This document shows positions 6,511-8,205 of a DNA stretch of 8,205 nt, piece by piece. The notes under the pieces were generated by a model that searched no databases, was not told the DNA's origin, and was given only the letters and a program-made list of their open reading frames with translations. This stretch comes from Deltaproteobacteria bacterium (lineage in GTDB: Bacteria > Desulfobacterota > Syntrophia > Syntrophales > UBA2185): NCBI GenBank assembly GCA_026388495.1, contig JAPLJQ010000111.1, forward strand, positions 1 through 8,205, given 5' to 3'. The position numbers and the translations under genes were made by a program. Position 1 is the first letter of the stretch. Every line of letters begins with the position of its first letter.

Positions 6511-6558
6511 ATGTGCAGGAAACATATAAAATCTTACTGGTGGTGGCAGACCAAATAG
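6511..6558 (+). CDS. trpL: trp operon-type leader peptide, MCRKHIKSYWWWQTK
   Basis: A 15-codon frame from ATG 6511 to TAG 6556-6558 contains three consecutive Trp codons (TGG at 6538-6546) preceded by Tyr. A purine-rich AAGGAAG (6493-6499) lies 11 nt upstream as a Shine-Dalgarno. Trp is the rarest amino acid and three in a row directly ahead of a tryptophan synthase gene is the signature of an attenuation leader. The last Trp codon overlaps the 5' arm of hairpin 1:2 (6545-6551), and the stop codon sits at the edge of its loop, as the mechanism requires. The peptide itself is expected to have no function; its translation senses charged tRNA-Trp. Too short for standard gene finders, it is likely unannotated. 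Confidence 0.92.
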   Translation: MCRKHIKSYWWWQTK

Positions 6559-6677
6559 TCTGCCCACAACAGCTCTTCTCGCAGAGAAACAAAAAGAGCC
6601 GTGGGCGAGGAAGACCCTTCCCATGAATCAGGAACGAATAAGCGTAAGGCCATGGGAATACCCCATGGCCTTTTTTT
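6545..6677 (+). promoter_or_regulatory. Tryptophan transcription attenuator with six alternately pairing segments
   Basis: Five mutually exclusive pairings can be drawn by eye. 1:2 is GGCAGAC (6545-6551) with GTCTGCC (6558-6564). 2:3 is GCCCAC (6562-6567) with GTGGGC (6601-6606), continued inward by GCTCTT (6572-6577) with AAGAGC (6594-6599). 3:4 is 6600-6610 with 6616-6625, ten pairs with one bulge (C6606) and two wobbles. 4:5 is TTCCCATG (6618-6625) with CATGGGAA (6651-6658), an 8-bp antiterminator. 5:6 is the terminator at 6646-6677. Stalling at the Trp codons blocks 1, frees 2 for 3, frees 4 for 5 and prevents termination. A ribosome reaching the TAG covers 2, so 3:4 and then 5:6 form. 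Without translation, 1:2, 3:4 and 5:6 form and transcription stops. The pairings are visible; the energies were not computed and the mechanism is inferred from the E. coli trp paradigm. Confidence 0.82.
6646..6677 (+). terminator. Rho-independent terminator (attenuator segment 5:6)
   Basis: A perfect 11-bp stem, AAGGCCATGGG (6646-6656) with CCCATGGCCTT (6662-6672), closes a 5-nt loop AATAC and runs into seven T residues (6671-6677). It lies 50 bp before the trpB start. Given the leader peptide and the competing upstream pairing it is best read as the trp attenuator. It would also end transcripts from the GpsA-like gene. Confidence 0.93.
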
Positions 6678-6727
6678 GACGTCGGAATTAATGAGTCACC
6701 CTACAACAAAGAAAAGGAGAACGTTAC

Positions 6728-8089
6728 ATGGAACAAGTCAAGGTATTATTGAATGATGATGAGATCCCCAGGCAATGGTACAACATCCAGGCGGATTTGC
6801 CCAAACCGATGAATCCGCCCCTTCATCCGGGGACCGGGAAACCGGTCAAGGCCGAAGATCTGGCGCCGGTCTTTCCCATGAACCTCATTGAGCAGGAAGT
6901 CAGTCAGGAACGGTGGCTCACCATTCCCGACGAAGTCCTGGAAAAGTACCTCCTGTGGCGTCCCACTCCTCTTTGCCGGGCACGAAATTTTGAGAAACTC
7001 CTTAATGCCCCTGTCAAAATTTACTATAAGAATGAGGGGTATAGTCCTGCCGGTTCCCACAAACCGAATACCGCCATTCCCCAGGCCTATTACAACAAGG
7101 TTTTCGGGATCAAGCGGCTTGCCACGGAAACAGGAGCCGGGCAGTGGGGAAGCGCGCTGGCCATGGCCTGCAAGATGTTTGACCTCGAATGCCGGGTGTA
7201 CATGGTCAGGGTAAGTTACGAGCAGAAGCCGTACCGGCGTATGATGATGAATACCTGGGGGGCCGAATGTATTCCGAGCCCCAGTACCATGACAGCCGCA
7301 GGCCGGCAGGTGCTTGCGGAGCATCCCGATTCTCCGGGCAGCCTCGGCATCGCCATCAGTGAGGCGATTGAGGATGCCGTCACCCATGAAGGGTCACGTT
7401 ATTCTCTGGGGAGCGTTTTGAACCACGTCCTTCTCCACCAGACCATCATTGGCCTTGAGGCGAAGCAGCAGATGGACAAAATCGGCGTCTATCCCGACGT
7501 GGTGATCGGCTGCGCCGGCGGCGGCAGCAATTTTGCCGGTATCGCTCTTCCCTTCGTCAGGGATAAAATCTACGGAAAAAAAGTGAACATCATCGGGGCT
7601 GAGCCCTCATCATGCCCGACCATGACCAGGGGGCCATTTGCCTATGATTTTGGAGACATCGCTAAAATGACGCCCCTTTTGCCCATGTATACCCTGGGTC
7701 ATGATTTTGTACCCGCACCCATCCATGCGGGAGGATTGCGGTATCACGGCATGGCGCCTATTGTCAGCCACCTGGTCAAGGAGGGACTGATGGAGGCGAG
7801 GGCGTATCATCAGCTTGAAACCTTCGAATCTGGTGTGAAATGGGCGCGGTCTGAAGGTTTTATCCCCGCGCCGGAGACCAACCATGCCATTGCCGCGGTG
7901 ATCGATGAAGCCATACGCGCCAGGGAAGAAGGCAAGGAAAAGGTGATCCTCTTTGACTGGAGCGGTCACGGGCTGGTTGATCTTGCATCCTACGAGTCAT
8001 ACCTGTCAGGGAAACTGGAGGCTTACGAACTTCCGGAAGAAGAGATTTTAAGGGCCATCAAGGCCACGGAAGGCTTTCCAAGGCCTTAA
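6728..8089 (+). CDS. trpB: Tryptophan synthase beta chain, TrpB2 type (PLP-dependent)
   Basis: This enzyme condenses indole and L-serine to L-tryptophan with pyridoxal phosphate. At 453 residues it is longer than the classic TrpB1 (~400) and matches the TrpB2 group common in archaea and some bacteria. Hallmarks are an N-terminal extension with WYNIQADLP (17-25), the PLP lysine in GSHKPNTA (Lys112; TrpB1 has HKIN), ETGAGQWG (134-141, Glu134 catalytic; Trp replaces the TrpB1 His), the phosphate-binding GGGSN (264-268), Glu292 in GAEPSS, PAPETNHA (380-387) and SGHG (412-415). The ATG follows AAGGAG (6714-6719) by eight bases. It is preceded by a tryptophan attenuator. No trpA or other trp gene adjoins it in the window, and TrpB2 enzymes lack the usual TrpA-contact features, so it may salvage free indole or pair with a distant TrpA. 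Catalytic residues are intact. Confidence 0.96.
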   Translation: MEQVKVLLNDDEIPRQWYNIQADLPKPMNPPLHPGTGKPVKAEDLAPVFPMNLIEQEVSQERWLTIPDEVLEKYLLWRPTPLCRARNFEKLLNAPVKIYYKNEGYSPAGSHKPNTAIPQAYYNKVFGIKRLATETGAGQWGSALAMACKMFDLECRVYMVRVSYEQKPYRRMMMNTWGAECIPSPSTMTAAGRQVLAEHPDSPGSLGIAISEAIEDAVTHEGSRYSLGSVLNHVLLHQTIIGLEAKQQMDKIGVYPDVVIGCAGGGSNFAGIALPFVRDKIYGKKVNIIGAEPSSCPTMTRGPFAYDFGDIAKMTPLLPMYTLGHDFVPAPIHAGGLRYHGMAPIVSHLVKEGLMEARAYHQLETFESGVKWARSEGFIPAPETNHAIAAVIDEAIRAREEGKEKVILFDWSGHGLVDLASYESYLSGKLEAYELPEEEILRAIKATEGFPRP

Positions 8090-8114
8090 AGTATTGACGT
8101 GAAGGGTGTATCAT

Positions 8115-8150
8115 TTCCCCCACCTCCTCTGATGGCAGGGGGTGGGGGAA
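8115..8150 (+). terminator. Strong GC-rich hairpin after trpB, possible terminator without U-tract
   Basis: TTCCCCCACCTCCT (8115-8128) pairs with AGGGGGTGGGGGAA (8137-8150) over 14 positions with one G-U wobble and an 8-nt loop. It begins 25 bp past the trpB stop. The following bases are CCACGGGTCT, so there is no U-tract. It could stabilise the 3' end of the trpB message, act as a pause or weak terminator, or belong to the leader of a gene beyond the right edge. Confidence 0.5.
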
Positions 8151-8205
8151 CCACGGGTCTTCAGTTGCCGGCTTTCGGGAATCAACCGCCTCATGGCAAT
8201 GCTCA
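8151..8205. other. Right edge, no supported gene
   Basis: These last bases contain short open frames on both strands but no start with a Shine-Dalgarno and no recognisable motif. I see nothing that can be called. Confidence 0.3.

Noticed and set aside
6480..6727. T-box or other tRNA/metabolite riboswitch ahead of trpB
   Set aside because: No T-box AGGGTGGNACCGCG-type element is seen; the Trp-codon leader peptide explains the region better.
6746..7387. 213-codon minus-strand frame inside trpB
   Set aside because: It is antisense to a gene with full TrpB2 motifs and has no recognisable domain.
8132..8205. Plus-strand frame from ATG 8132 open to the right edge
   Set aside because: The start lies in the hairpin loop, has no Shine-Dalgarno, and the product is low-complexity Gly-rich sequence at first.
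1..8205. CRISPR arrays, rRNA or tRNA genes
   Set aside because: No spaced direct repeats, rRNA segments or tRNA cloverleaf were seen on reading.

Overview
The window reads as chromosomal DNA from a Gram-negative bacterium. It has an inner-membrane RND pump with a lipoprotein periplasmic adaptor, sigma70-type promoters and Shine-Dalgarno sites. The gene mix points to a deltaproteobacterium-like (Desulfobacterota) genome: a TrpB2-type tryptophan synthase beta chain, a ~600-residue long-chain acyl-CoA synthetase, a small RRM protein, a SlyD-like isomerase, and an ATTCCC-N8-GGGAAT palindromic repeat. That taxonomic guess is inference from gene content; nothing here proves it.

Layout. Positions 1-1871 (minus strand) hold a two-gene RND efflux operon: adaptor first, then the pump, which runs off the left edge. 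Positions 1956-2072 hold a compact MITE/REP-like palindromic repeat just upstream of that operon. Positions 2190-2957 (minus) hold two small housekeeping genes, an RRM RNA-binding protein and a SlyD-like FKBP prolyl isomerase. Positions 3200-4993 (minus) encode a long-chain acyl-CoA synthetase. It is divergent from a GpsA-like dehydrogenase on the plus strand (5219-6421). The ~225 bp between them holds one good minus-strand promoter and two tandem near-consensus plus-strand promoters. The pairing suggests lipid metabolism (acyl activation and glycerol-3-phosphate).

The best find is 6451-6727, a complete tryptophan attenuator ahead of a stand-alone trpB2 (6728-8089). It has a TTGACA-N17-TTAAAG promoter resembling the E. 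coli trp promoter and a 15-codon leader peptide MCRKHIKSYWWWQTK with three consecutive Trp codons. An RNA that can be read as six alternately pairing segments follows, ending in a textbook intrinsic terminator about 50 bp before trpB. The pairings are mutually exclusive in an order that gives the right logic. Ribosome stalling at the Trp codons favours 2:3 and then 4:5, an antiterminator. Full translation of the leader, or none, favours 3:4 and then the 5:6 terminator. This is two more segments than the classical four-segment trp attenuator, and it controls a lone trpB2 with no trpA next to it in the window.

Secondary points of interest are an 8-codon ORF (5181-5207) whose AUG falls at the predicted transcription start of the GpsA-like gene, which itself lacks a Shine-Dalgarno; an Arg-to-Lys change at the GpsA phosphate-binding position; and a very stable hairpin without a U-tract after trpB.
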